This document shows, in pieces, positions 14,370 through 23,178 of a stretch of 38,891 bases of DNA. This DNA comes from Sphingobacterium humi (GTDB lineage: Bacteria; Bacteroidota; Bacteroidia; Sphingobacteriales; Sphingobacteriaceae): the NCBI RefSeq assembly GCF_009768885.1, contig NZ_WSQA01000020.1, positions 1 to 38,891 on the forward strand. The letters run 5' to 3'. The notes beneath the pieces are model-generated. The model ran no database searches, was not told the DNA's origin, and saw nothing but the letters and a program-made list of their open reading frames with translations. Positions within the stretch are counted from its first letter, which is position 1, and every line of letters begins with the position of its first letter. A program made the translations under genes and the position numbers.

Positions 14370-16850
14370 TTAATAGGGGTCTACATCAATTTGAATGCGG
14401 ACCCCTTTATTTTTTTTATCGAGTTCGAAAATCAAGATGGCTTGTTTAATTAAGTCTTTCACCTTTACGATAGAGATATCTTTCCGTTCGATCTTCAACG
14501 TAATGGTTTGAATAAAGTTATTGCGCACGCGGGCCACCAATGGTGGTTCGGGTCCTAATACGCGTGGTCCTAAGTTTTGCTTTAATAAGGCTGCGAGTTG
14601 ATTTGCGGCATCATGCACCAAGTCTTTATCGGGATGCTTGAGATCGATCTTTATTAAGCGGTAGAAAGGTGGATATTGGTAATTCTTACGCTCGGTTACT
14701 TCCGTCAGGAACATCTCCTCGTAATTATGCTCGCGCACCTGTTCTAAAATGCGGTGATTGGGAGTATAGGTCTGTATAATTACTGTTCCTTCGGCTTGGC
14801 GACGTCCTGCCCGTCCTGCTACCTGCGAGAAGAGGGAGTAAGCACGTTCATACGCCCGGAAATCCGGAAAGTTAATCATGCCATCGGCATTGATAATACC
14901 AATCAGGCTTACATTCCCGAAGTCTAATCCTTTGGTGATCATCTGCGTACCGATCAATACATCGTACTCCTGATTATCAAAAGCAGATATGACCTTATCA
15001 AACCCGTATTTTCCTTTGGTGGAATCTAAATCGAGTCGGCCGATGCGGAGTTCGGGCATCAGCAATTCCAGTTCTTCTTCGACGCGCTCGGTTCCAAATC
15101 CCTTACTTTGCATATTCGGCATGCCACAGGCCGGGCAGGTTTGTAGGGGTTCTTCTGAAAAGCCACAGTAATGGCAATGCAGCAGGTTACTGGTTTTATG
15201 GTAAGTTAGGCTGACATCGCAGTTTATACATTTTGCCACATGGCCACAAGTGCCACATTGCAGAAATGGGGTATGCCCTCTCCTATTTTGAAAGAGGATA
15301 ATCTGTTCTTTTTTAGCAACGGTTTCCGCAATGGCTGTTAAGAGGGTTTTGCTGAAATACGAGCTCATTTCATCCTTGCGTGCTGCTTCTGCAATATCGA
15401 CTACTTGGATTTGTGGGAGTTGGGCATCGCCGAATCGTTCTAATAATTTCACGAGGCCATATTTTCCGGCCTTTGCATTATAGTAACTTTCTACGGATGG
15501 CGTTGCAGAGCCAAGCAACACCTTCGCTTGGTGTTGATGGGCCAGGTAGATGGCCGTGTCGCGTGCGTGATAGCGCGGCGCAGGATCGTATTGTTTGTAG
15601 GAGTTTTCATGTTCCTCATCCACGATTAACAGCCCTAGTTGGTTAAAGGGTAAGAATACGGAGGACCTAGCACCTATAACGACCTTAAATTCTCCTTTTC
15701 GTACCTTATGCCATACCTCGGCACGTTCATTATCATTAAATTTAGAGTGATATACCCCGAGCTTATCGCCAAAATGCTGCTTTAACCGTTCGGTAATTTG
15801 AGCGGTCAACGCAATTTCCGGCAATAGGTAAAGTGCATTCTTGCCTTGGGCCAGCACTTCCTCAATTAAGCGGATATAGAGTTGGGTTTTACCTGATGCC
15901 GTTACACCATGCAAGAGCAGCACATCCTTTTCACGGAATCCTGCTTTTATTTCATCGTATGCCTGTTGCTGGGCTTTACTGAAGGAAAAGTCCGGCGTTA
16001 GGAGGATATCTGTCCCTGCGAATCGTGAGACCACCTTTTCTTCAACATCGAAAATACCTTTATCAATTAACCCGGTAATGGCAGAGGAACCGCAGCCACT
16101 GGCTTCCATTAAATCTTGTCTGGAGATATCTTCTTTCACTTTGCGCAGCTGAAAATACGCCAGCAAAGCATCCTGCTGCTTAGGTGCGCGGTTTAATTCA
16201 TCCACTACTAAGCGTTTGCTTTCCTCATCAAAATAGACCTTAGACAGCTTTAAGAAGACTTTGGTTTTCGGCTTATATTTCTCGCGAATTTCTTCAGAGA
16301 TCAGGATATAGCCATGCTCAAACAAACTGCGTAGTAAAGGGAATACCGACTTCTGTCCTAATATTTTCATAACATCATTGACAGACAGTTCTCCGGCGAC
16401 ATCGAGCGCCTCCAAGACCATATAGCCTTTATCGGAAAGTAAGGATCGGTCGAGGTCAGGATTCTCGGCAGCAATAATCTTTGTTTCTGAGGCCATCTTT
16501 AAGGCGGCCGGCAGGGCCGCTTGCATCACATCGCCTTTTTGGCACATGTAATACTCGGCAATCCAATCCCACAGCTGCAACTGAAAGGTATTCACGATGG
16601 GTTCATCGTCAGCTACATCGAGGATGTACTTGGCTTCGTAGCGATCCGGTGCCTCTGTGCTGATAGCCTGCACAATGCCAGAATAGATTTTGTTTTTACC
16701 AAACTGTACAATAACACGCACACCGACTTCAATCTTCTCGTTTAACTCGAAGGGAACCCGATAGGTGTAGCTCTTGGCAATTGCCAAGGGCAATATCACT
16801 TCTACAAATAGCGTTTTACGGTTGTTGGGCAACAATTCCAGTTCTGACAT
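14370..16850 (-). CDS. priA: Primosomal replication-restart helicase PriA
   Basis: An 826-residue superfamily 2 helicase that reloads the replisome at collapsed forks. The N-terminal DNA-binding region occupies about 1-110. Walker A is GVTASGKT (315-322), Walker B is DEEH (411-414), followed by GSATPS (447-452). The inserted zinc-binding region has eight cysteines (532, 535, 541, 544, 559, 562, 572, 575). Helicase motifs V-VI include GTQMITKGLDF and QVAGRAGR. Full length is slightly above the E. coli protein. It converges with the DUF4886 gene (14-base gap) and lies downstream of DUF423, separated by a terminator. Confidence 0.97.
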   Translation of the reverse strand: MSELELLPNNRKTLFVEVILPLAIAKSYTYRVPFELNEKIEVGVRVIVQFGKNKIYSGIVQAISTEAPDRYEAKYILDVADDEPIVNTFQLQLWDWIAEYYMCQKGDVMQAALPAALKMASETKIIAAENPDLDRSLLSDKGYMVLEALDVAGELSVNDVMKILGQKSVFPLLRSLFEHGYILISEEIREKYKPKTKVFLKLSKVYFDEESKRLVVDELNRAPKQQDALLAYFQLRKVKEDISRQDLMEASGCGSSAITGLIDKGIFDVEEKVVSRFAGTDILLTPDFSFSKAQQQAYDEIKAGFREKDVLLLHGVTASGKTQLYIRLIEEVLAQGKNALYLLPEIALTAQITERLKQHFGDKLGVYHSKFNDNERAEVWHKVRKGEFKVVIGARSSVFLPFNQLGLLIVDEEHENSYKQYDPAPRYHARDTAIYLAHQHQAKVLLGSATPSVESYYNAKAGKYGLVKLLERFGDAQLPQIQVVDIAEAARKDEMSSYFSKTLLTAIAETVAKKEQIILFQNRRGHTPFLQCGTCGHVAKCINCDVSLTYHKTSNLLHCHYCGFSEEPLQTCPACGMPNMQSKGFGTERVEEELELLMPELRIGRLDLDSTKGKYGFDKVISAFDNQEYDVLIGTQMITKGLDFGNVSLIGIINADGMINFPDFRAYERAYSLFSQVAGRAGRRQAEGTVIIQTYTPNHRILEQVREHNYEEMFLTEVTERKNYQYPPFYRLIKIDLKHPDKDLVHDAANQLAALLKQNLGPRVLGPEPPLVARVRNNFIQTITLKIERKDISIVKVKDLIKQAILIFELDKKNKGVRIQIDVDPY
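14375..14418 (+). terminator. Terminator of the DUF4886 gene, inside priA coding end
   Basis: AGGGGTC (14375-14381) pairs with GACCCCT (14400-14406) across an 18-base loop, followed by a T-rich tract to 14418 that includes eight consecutive T. It is 20 bases past the DUF4886 stop. The same bases encode the last residues of PriA on the other strand. Confidence 0.6.
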
Positions 16851-16924
16851 AACACAAAAATATAGAAATAATGCTGCAAAGCTAATGGATGCTTATAATT
16901 ATACTGTTTCAGGGGGCAATCAAG

Positions 16925-16956
16925 AAAAAAGGCCGCTAACTTTTAAAGCTAGGGCC
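16925..16956 (-). terminator. Terminator downstream of the DUF423 gene
   Basis: On the minus strand GGCC plus CTAGCTT pairs with AAGTTAG plus GGCC, with one bulged C and a short loop, followed by six T (complement of 16925-16930). It lies 25 bases beyond the DUF423 stop and separates it from priA. Confidence 0.7.
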
Positions 16957-16981
16957 TTCCATATCTTGGATTGTATGTGAT

Positions 16982-17371
16982 TTATGCGCGATGTTTTATG
17001 GCGGCCACAAAGAGGGCAATCCATCCGATCATAAAGCATAAGCCACCTACAGGTGTTATGGGGCCGATAAAGGAAAGGCTTTCCAATCCGGTTAATGATT
17101 TTGTACTTAAGATGTAAATGGAGCCTGAGAACAAGATAATTCCGATAGTAAACATGATATAGGAAACCTTGATAGATTGGCTTTTCGCTCTCGAGAAAGT
17201 GGATAAAAACAAGAGGGCTAAGGTATGGTAAAATTGGTACTGATTGGCAGTTTTCCAAGCGTCCAATTGATTGTCCGAAATCTTCCCTTCGAGTCCATGT
17301 GCTCCAAATGCTCCGAGTATCACGGCTAACAGCCCGAAAAAGGAAGCTGTTAAAATGATTTGTTTGTTCAT
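16982..17371 (-). CDS. DUF423 (YgdD-like) membrane protein
   Basis: A 129-residue inner-membrane protein with four hydrophobic segments. It has the family signature near the N-terminus: GAFGAHGLEGKISDNQLDAW, followed by ANQYQFYHTLALL. The C-terminal half contains GIILFSGSIYILS and GPITPVGGLCFMIGW, also typical. Function is not known for the family. It is a single gene ending in its own terminator, divergent from the large envelope protein gene. Confidence 0.92.
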   Translation of the reverse strand: MNKQIILTASFFGLLAVILGAFGAHGLEGKISDNQLDAWKTANQYQFYHTLALLFLSTFSRAKSQSIKVSYIMFTIGIILFSGSIYILSTKSLTGLESLSFIGPITPVGGLCFMIGWIALFVAAIKHRA

Positions 17372-17502
17372 AAATAAAGCTAATATATCTGCTTGTAAAA
17401 TTTCGATTATAAATGTATAAAATAACTTCTTAAAAGCCCTCCAATTTTTGCAATTTTGTCTATATTGAGTGTTTTTAGAGAAAAAGATCAGGTTTATCGT
17501 TC

Positions 17503-20127
17503 ATGAGAAATACTATTATTGTTTCCATACTCCTATTTATTGCTGTTGTGTTGGCGTCGGTGTTTTATTTTGGGGATCTCAATAAGGAGGAGAAAAAGTC
17601 CGTAAAGCCTATCAATTATTTACCCAGCGACAGTTTTTTAATTGCATCCTTCGTGAATGATGCGACCACCGATAATATATTTAAGGATTTTGAAATCTTT
17701 GAAGCGATGTGGGGGCATGATTTTCAGCGGCAGCTCAGTCAGCTAAAGCAACAGTTGCTGCGCCAGAAAGAGCTATCACAATACTTGGCCGATCAGGAGA
17801 TGTTTGTATCCTTCCACCCCGAGAAAGATAAGGTAAGCAGTTTATTCAGCATCCCTAGCAACGAGAAGATAGCGCCGGAAATATTGCAACAATTGCTACC
17901 CAAGCTGAGTGCGGACTTTCAATTCCAACAAAAAGATACCTTAGGGATCAAGCTTTATGGCTTTACCCCGCCCAAGTCAGACTCCACCTTCTTTGTCAGC
18001 TATATTGATGACATGTTTTTTGCCAGCTATAGTAAGGATTTGCTATGCAAGGTTGCGGATAAAAAAACGCCGAAGTTTGATGATAAGCAATTGGAGTTCT
18101 TCCATAAGAATCATAACCGCAATGCGCCATTTACGGTATACCTTCCACAGCAAAACCTCCCTGCATTAGTAGATTTATCGCGTCGGAATAAAGCGGGTGA
18201 TTTCTTGCGTCAGTTTATTCATATTAAGGGTCAAACCGCTTGGAACATCAACTACAAACAAGATGCCTTGATGCTTTCTGGGGAAAGCGAACTGGAGGAT
18301 ACGAAAGGCCAATATATCGCCTTGTTTGCAAACCAACGGAAAACAACGCAACGGATATACAATTATTTCCCTTCCAATACGGCCTTATTTATTGAATATT
18401 CCTTCTCGGATAAAAAGCTATGGCAGGATGATTTGAGGGCCTGGCATGAGGCTACAGAAGACTCTAAACCGTTGAAAGGGCAGGCCGATGAAATACAGAA
18501 AGGACGTCCTTCTCTACTTGCCGATATGCAAACTGCTTTAGGTGGCGACTTTGCTATAGTAGAACAGAACAACAACGATTACCTAGGCTTTATCAGTATT
18601 CAGGATAGCAGTACCTTTAAATCTATCCTTTCGGATATGGCTGAATCGGTTGGCGATAGCAGCTACCGCTTCCGCTATGCACAGCTTCCCTACCGCTTCT
18701 ATGGTGAGGGATTGAAAGCCTTTAGCCGTCCTTATTTTATTATCGTAGATGACTTATTGGTCATGGCCAATCAATTATCTACCCTGCAGGAATACCAACG
18801 TAAATGGAGGCGGAAGGATCTACTGATCGGCACCTTAGGTTTCAAAAACTATGAGAAAATTCAAGGAAATGAGGCGAATGTAACGGTGTTTATTAACAGT
18901 AAAAACGCCTATAACATCTTATCGAATAACTTGACCTCCAACTTTAGCAAGAACTTCCGAGATAAGAAGAACTACGGCTATCAGGACTTCTATTCCTGGT
19001 CTTTACAGCTTACGGGTAATTCCGGGAGCTTCTTAAGCCGATTGTATGCTATTTATAAGAGTAAAAACACCTTGGGTCTTACTCCGGAATGGACGTACAG
19101 CATGGGTAGCCGATTAATTAATGGCCCTTATGTATTTGAACATTCGGATACTTCCCAATTCATATTAGCCCAAGAGCAAGATCATACCGTACATGCTGTA
19201 CATCCTACGGGCAAGAAACTCTGGACATCGGTATTCTCAGGTCGAATTGTCGGACAGGTTCAGCAGCTAAAAGACCGTTCTTTACTGTTGGTTACCGATC
19301 GCCGCAGGCTGTATCGCTTTGATACCAATGGTAAAGGGTTAGACGGCTTTTCTACCAGCATTAAAGCAGAGCCGGCCTTCCAACCTACCTATGTAGATTG
19401 GGGCAACCAGCAGATGATTCTTATTCCATCTAAAAACAGTGTCATGGCCTATAGCATGGACGGAGGACCGATATCAGGTTGGGATAATGTCACGGTGGAC
19501 GGTGAGATTCTGGGGCCTGTACAGTTTCATGATAATAAAGCCATCGTAACGAGCAGCTACGGACGCTTGTATTTCTTCGATGTGAATGGTAGCAAGGTTC
19601 AGGAAATTGATGTGCCTGGAGATATCAGCTTTGTGAGCAATGCCGGTATTGTGCAGCGGGATAATAAAACCTATTACTATGCCAGTGACGATCAAGGCGA
19701 TGTTTACCGCATGACTCCGGAAGGCAATACCAAAAAGATCTATGAAGGCAAATGGGATAAGAAGTATATGGCTGATTTTGAAAATGTACATAGCACCTCA
19801 GCGCCAGACCTTATCGTAATGGATGGGCAGCAGTTGCAGGTTTATGAATTAGGCGACAGCTTACAACCGGTGTATGATTATACCTTTACCCAAAACGTGA
19901 GCAACAGGCCTTATTTCTTTGCCACAGGAAGTGCTGGCTTGAAACAAATAGGCGTTGCAGCACAAGGAACTAACCTGATTTACCTATTCGCAGAGAATGG
20001 CACCTTGGTGGATGGTTTCCCGGTTGAAGCCCAGCCCTTGTTCTATTATGGGAAAATCAACTACAACTCATCGAACTACTTGGTTTGCACCCGTAGAGAT
20101 TTTAAACTATATGCATTCCGCCATTAA
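17503..20127 (+). CDS. Large envelope protein, N-terminal DUF3352-like region plus C-terminal beta-propeller
   Basis: An 874-residue protein that begins with one hydrophobic segment (about 4-23) acting as a signal anchor or signal peptide. Residues 35-530 form a region with features of DUF3352-type proteins (YLPSDSFLIASF, then repeated alpha/beta stretches); this match is weak. Residues 545-874 look like a quinoprotein-type beta-propeller with recurring blades: HPTGKKLWTSVFSG, NGKGLDGFS, DGGPISGWDN, NGTLVDGFPVEA. Each is a short hydrophobic strand followed by Asp-Gly/Gly-Phe turns. I do not recognise a specific function. The periplasmic side is likely. It is monocistronic, with a strong terminator after it. 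Confidence 0.75.
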   Translation: MRNTIIVSILLFIAVVLASVFYFGDLNKEEKKSVKPINYLPSDSFLIASFVNDATTDNIFKDFEIFEAMWGHDFQRQLSQLKQQLLRQKELSQYLADQEMFVSFHPEKDKVSSLFSIPSNEKIAPEILQQLLPKLSADFQFQQKDTLGIKLYGFTPPKSDSTFFVSYIDDMFFASYSKDLLCKVADKKTPKFDDKQLEFFHKNHNRNAPFTVYLPQQNLPALVDLSRRNKAGDFLRQFIHIKGQTAWNINYKQDALMLSGESELEDTKGQYIALFANQRKTTQRIYNYFPSNTALFIEYSFSDKKLWQDDLRAWHEATEDSKPLKGQADEIQKGRPSLLADMQTALGGDFAIVEQNNNDYLGFISIQDSSTFKSILSDMAESVGDSSYRFRYAQLPYRFYGEGLKAFSRPYFIIVDDLLVMANQLSTLQEYQRKWRRKDLLIGTLGFKNYEKIQGNEANVTVFINSKNAYNILSNNLTSNFSKNFRDKKNYGYQDFYSWSLQLTGNSGSFLSRLYAIYKSKNTLGLTPEWTYSMGSRLINGPYVFEHSDTSQFILAQEQDHTVHAVHPTGKKLWTSVFSGRIVGQVQQLKDRSLLLVTDRRRLYRFDTNGKGLDGFSTSIKAEPAFQPTYVDWGNQQMILIPSKNSVMAYSMDGGPISGWDNVTVDGEILGPVQFHDNKAIVTSSYGRLYFFDVNGSKVQEIDVPGDISFVSNAGIVQRDNKTYYYASDDQGDVYRMTPEGNTKKIYEGKWDKKYMADFENVHSTSAPDLIVMDGQQLQVYELGDSLQPVYDYTFTQNVSNRPYFFATGSAGLKQIGVAAQGTNLIYLFAENGTLVDGFPVEAQPLFYYGKINYNSSNYLVCTRRDFKLYAFRH

Positions 20128-20183
20128 TAATTTATAAGCAAGAGAATCAAGCATCTACAGTCAAAAGAGACCATAAAAATAAG

Positions 20184-20215
20184 GTCTTAGAAATTTTTAT
20201 AAGACAATTTTTTTT
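20184..20215 (+). terminator. Terminator after the beta-propeller protein gene
   Basis: GTCTTA (20184-20189) pairs with TAAGAC (20200-20205), followed by eight T (20208-20215). An alternative hairpin upstream, AGACC (20168-20172) with GGTCT (20183-20187), uses the same GTCT bases and would exclude the terminator stem. Confidence 0.65.
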
Positions 20216-20218
20216 CTG

Positions 20219-20226
20219 TAGGTTTG
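20219..20226 (+). promoter_or_regulatory. -7 element of a probable nrnA promoter
   Basis: TAGGTTTG matches the TAnnTTTG consensus exactly and lies 16 bases upstream of the nrnA start, implying a leader of about 10 bases. The expected -33 TTTG is not clearly present (only a T-rich stretch), so confidence is moderate. Confidence 0.45.
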
Positions 20227-20242
20227 CAATCACGAATTACGT

Positions 20243-21250
20243 ATGTTAAAAGGAGAAGAAAATTTACAACTACTAGCCAAACCTAAAAAGATTATTGTTA
20301 CTACGCATCATAAACCTGATGGTGATGCATTGGGATCATCCTTAGGCTTATATTACTGGTTAAAGAAAAAAGGACATGAAGTACAGGTGGTACTTTCGTC
20401 TGACTTTCCTGACTTCCTCGATTGGATGCCGGGTCGTGATTCTTTAATCATCTATCCTGAGCAACCAACCCAGGCACAACAACTTTTTGATGAGGCAGAT
20501 ATTATCTTCTGCTTAGATTACAGCGCGCTTTCGCGTACGAACCTGTTGGAATCGGTGATCCGCGAGGCTCCCGGTCAGAAATGGATGATAGACCATCACT
20601 TGGATCCGGAAGACTTCGCCAGCCTCAGCTATTGGGACTCCAATGCTGCTGCTACCGCGCAATTGATATACAGCTTTATTGCCGATGTTTGCCAAGATAA
20701 GGAAGCCGTTGATGAATTAATTGCGACCTGCCTGTATACTGGAATCATGACAGACACTGGTTCTTTCCGATTCCGCTCGACGACCGCTGCTGTTCACCGT
20801 ATTATTGCGAACCTCTTGGATGCAGGTGCGAAAAACTGGGAAATCCATGAGCATATCTACAATAGTTCTACCGAAAACAGACTTCGTTTCTTAGGCTATT
20901 GTTTGATGAATTGCCTGGAGGTAATTCCGGAATACCATACCGCGATTTTCTCCCTGAGCAAGGAAGATCTCGCGAAGTTCAAGGTGAGCACAGGTGATAC
21001 TGAGGGACTTGTAAACTACGCCCTATCAATAAAAGGGATAAGATTAGCAGGATTATTTGTTGACAGAACCGAATTAATTAAACTATCTTTGCGTTCTATT
21101 GGCGATATCCCTTGTAATGAGATCTGTAAGACACATTTCAACGGAGGTGGCCATTTAAATGCAGCAGGTGGTAATTCAAATGAGGACCTTGCAACGGTTG
21201 TAAACCGCTTCAAGTCCATTTTACCAGACTATAAACAATATTTAACATAG
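20243..21250 (+). CDS. nrnA: DHH-family bifunctional oligoribonuclease/PAP phosphatase NrnA
   Basis: A 335-residue DHH/DHHA1 phosphoesterase. Metal-binding motifs are in order: THHKPDGDALGS (21-32), CLDYS (90-94), DHH (117-119), and GIMTDTGSFRF with its conserved Asp. The C-terminal DHHA1 substrate motif is FNGGGHLNAAGG. NrnA degrades nano-RNA 2-5 nucleotides long and dephosphorylates 3'-phosphoadenosine 5'-phosphate in bacteria that lack Orn. It starts the plus-strand run, 27 bases ahead of the FKBP lipoprotein gene, and the two are probably co-transcribed. Confidence 0.92.
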   Translation: MLKGEENLQLLAKPKKIIVTTHHKPDGDALGSSLGLYYWLKKKGHEVQVVLSSDFPDFLDWMPGRDSLIIYPEQPTQAQQLFDEADIIFCLDYSALSRTNLLESVIREAPGQKWMIDHHLDPEDFASLSYWDSNAAATAQLIYSFIADVCQDKEAVDELIATCLYTGIMTDTGSFRFRSTTAAVHRIIANLLDAGAKNWEIHEHIYNSSTENRLRFLGYCLMNCLEVIPEYHTAIFSLSKEDLAKFKVSTGDTEGLVNYALSIKGIRLAGLFVDRTELIKLSLRSIGDIPCNEICKTHFNGGGHLNAAGGNSNEDLATVVNRFKSILPDYKQYLT

Positions 21251-21277
21251 CATATTTTAAGCGTTATAAATAGAAAA

Positions 21278-22270
21278 ATGAAAAAATCAATTTTATTATT
21301 GACAGCAGTAGCAGGTTTAGCACTTGCATCATGCCAAAATTTCAAAAAAGGAGAAGGTGGTCTTGAATACAAATTCTTGAAAGATAATGGCGGTGAGAAA
21401 GCTGTTGGTGGCGATGTTATTGCCATGGATATCGAGGTTAAAACCGACCGCGATTCTTTATTAGCAAGTACCTACGACCTAGGCTTGCCACAGATTGCTC
21501 CTATTATGCCTGACTCTTTAATGCAAGGTTCAGGATCTTACCCTGGTGACAACAACACTATCTTAAAAATGTTAGGTGAAGGCGATAGCGCTGTATTTAA
21601 ATTAAACTTAGATACAATGGCTGCAAAAACAGGACAACCAAAACCTGAGTTTGCTGACAAATACATCCAATACACAATCAAAGTAAGAAAATTATTCAAA
21701 AGAGGAAACCAAACAGATTCAGCTTTATTCGAGCAAGTAAACAAATACTACTTAGCACAGATGGAAGGCTTGAAGAAAGCAGAAGATGGTAAAATCACCT
21801 CTTACATCGAGAAAAACAAATTGCAGCCTAAGAAAACGGCTACAGGTTTACAATACGTTATTACTAAAGAAGGTGCTGGTAACAATCCAGTAGTTGGTGA
21901 TAGCGTAGTTATCAACTATACTGGTGCATTAACCAACGGTAAAGTATTTGATACCAACAACCCTGATGTTGCGAAGAAAAACAACCTTTTCAACGCCATG
22001 CGTCCATACGAGCCATTACGCGTTCGTGTTGGTCACACGCCAGTAATTCCAGGATGGACTGAAGGTTTACAATTATTGAAAAAAGGTAGCAAAGCTACAT
22101 TTATCATTCCTTCGGCATTAGGCTACGGCGAGCGTCAGCAAAGCAACATGATCCCAGCATACGCACCATTGGTGTTCGATGTAGAGATCGTTGATGTAAT
22201 TGCAGGCCCTAAAGGTGAAGAAGCTCCGGCTCTTCCACAAATGAATCCAATGCAAGCTCCTGCTAATTAA
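21278..22270 (+). CDS. FKBP-type peptidyl-prolyl isomerase lipoprotein
   Basis: A 330-residue lipoprotein. The signal peptide ends with the lipobox LASC, acylated at C19. The C-terminal FKBP domain (about 190-312) has DSVVINYTGALTNGKVFDT, VIPGWTEGLQLLKKGSKATF and IPSALGYGERQ, with a loop insert before LRVRVGHTP. The N-terminal half (about 28-145) has the same strand order with degenerate signatures (GGDVIAMDIEV, LKMLGEGDSAVFKLN), so it looks like a second, inactive FKBP-like domain. Extracytoplasmic folding of envelope proteins is the likely job. It is similar in layout to the gliding-motility lipoprotein GldI, but that specific identity is not supported here. Confidence 0.9.
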   Translation: MKKSILLLTAVAGLALASCQNFKKGEGGLEYKFLKDNGGEKAVGGDVIAMDIEVKTDRDSLLASTYDLGLPQIAPIMPDSLMQGSGSYPGDNNTILKMLGEGDSAVFKLNLDTMAAKTGQPKPEFADKYIQYTIKVRKLFKRGNQTDSALFEQVNKYYLAQMEGLKKAEDGKITSYIEKNKLQPKKTATGLQYVITKEGAGNNPVVGDSVVINYTGALTNGKVFDTNNPDVAKKNNLFNAMRPYEPLRVRVGHTPVIPGWTEGLQLLKKGSKATFIIPSALGYGERQQSNMIPAYAPLVFDVEIVDVIAGPKGEEAPALPQMNPMQAPAN

Positions 22271-22300
22271 GGATAGAATATTAAGAATTTAATAAAAAAG

Positions 22301-22332
22301 AGCGGTTTTCCTTAGGAGAACCGCTTTTTTTT
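22301..22332 (+). terminator. Terminator of the nrnA-FKBP unit
   Basis: AGCGGTT pairs with AACCGCT around a TTCC-TTA-GGAG inner loop, followed by eight T (22325-22332). It lies 30 bases past the FKBP stop. The six A before the stem could give some termination on the other strand, but no minus-strand gene ends here. Confidence 0.85.
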
Positions 22333-22377
22333 ATGCCGATAAGCCAGTTTAGCTAACAATATCTTAACTTAGGGGCC

Positions 22378-23172
22378 ATGGAAGAACAAATAGACGCTCA
22401 AGGGCTTATATTAACCGACACGCATACCCACATTTATTATCATCAGGAAGCCGGCACCTTGGATCAGCAGATGCAACGATGCTTTGCCAATGGCGTGCAG
22501 CGCCTATTCTTACCCAATGTGGATGTCGCCTCCATTGTTCCAGTTTTGGATACCGCAGCAGCCTATCCAACGCATTGCTTTCCAATGTTAGGTTTACACC
22601 CCTGCAGTGTGCAGGAAGATTATCTAGAAGCATTAGCAAGCATAAAAGCCGCAATTGCCAAGCATAAGATCTATGCCATCGGTGAAATAGGCATCGATCT
22701 TTATTGGGATAAAAGCACCTTGGCCATTCAACAGGATGCTTTTGCACAACAGATTGAATGGGCGAAGGAAATGGGTTTACCCATTAGCATACATTGCCGG
22801 GAAGCCTTCGATGAAGTCTTTGAGGTCTTAGATCAGCATAAAGACGAGCGTCTCTTTGGGGTATTTCACTGTTTTACAGGCAATGTAGCCCAAGCGCAAC
22901 GAGCGATAGCCTTAGGCTTTAAACTAGGTATTGGCGGCGTTGTTACCTTTAAAAAGGCTGGTTTAGATGCCGTATTAAAAGACATCGATCTAGCCCACTT
23001 AGTTTTGGAAACAGATGCGCCCTATTTGGCACCTGTTCCCTTCCGTGGAAAAGAAAACGAAAGCAGTTACCTGCTTTATGTGGCGCAGAAAGTCGCCGAT
23101 ATTTATGAGAAACCCCTTGCTGAGATTGCTGAAGTAACGACAGCGAATTCAAAGGCATTATTTAGTATTTAA
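22378..23172 (+). CDS. tatD: TatD-family metal-dependent hydrolase
   Basis: A 264-residue TIM-barrel hydrolase of the TatD DNase family. Metal ligands: DTHTH (14-18), the glutamate in AIGEIGID, histidines in ISIHCRE and GVFHCFTG, and the aspartate in LETDAPYLAP. The GLHPC and FRGKENES signatures are also present. Members are 3'-5' exonucleases or D-aminoacyl-tRNA deacylase-like enzymes; which activity applies is unclear. It is followed after six bases by the asparaginase gene, an arrangement common in this phylum. Confidence 0.92.
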   Translation: MEEQIDAQGLILTDTHTHIYYHQEAGTLDQQMQRCFANGVQRLFLPNVDVASIVPVLDTAAAYPTHCFPMLGLHPCSVQEDYLEALASIKAAIAKHKIYAIGEIGIDLYWDKSTLAIQQDAFAQQIEWAKEMGLPISIHCREAFDEVFEVLDQHKDERLFGVFHCFTGNVAQAQRAIALGFKLGIGGVVTFKKAGLDAVLKDIDLAHLVLETDAPYLAPVPFRGKENESSYLLYVAQKVADIYEKPLAEIAEVTTANSKALFSI

Positions 23173-23178
23173 GAATTC

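Noticed and set aside
15380..15646. 88-codon plus-strand frame inside priA
   Set aside because: Antisense to conserved helicase motifs of priA, with no start context or recognisable product.
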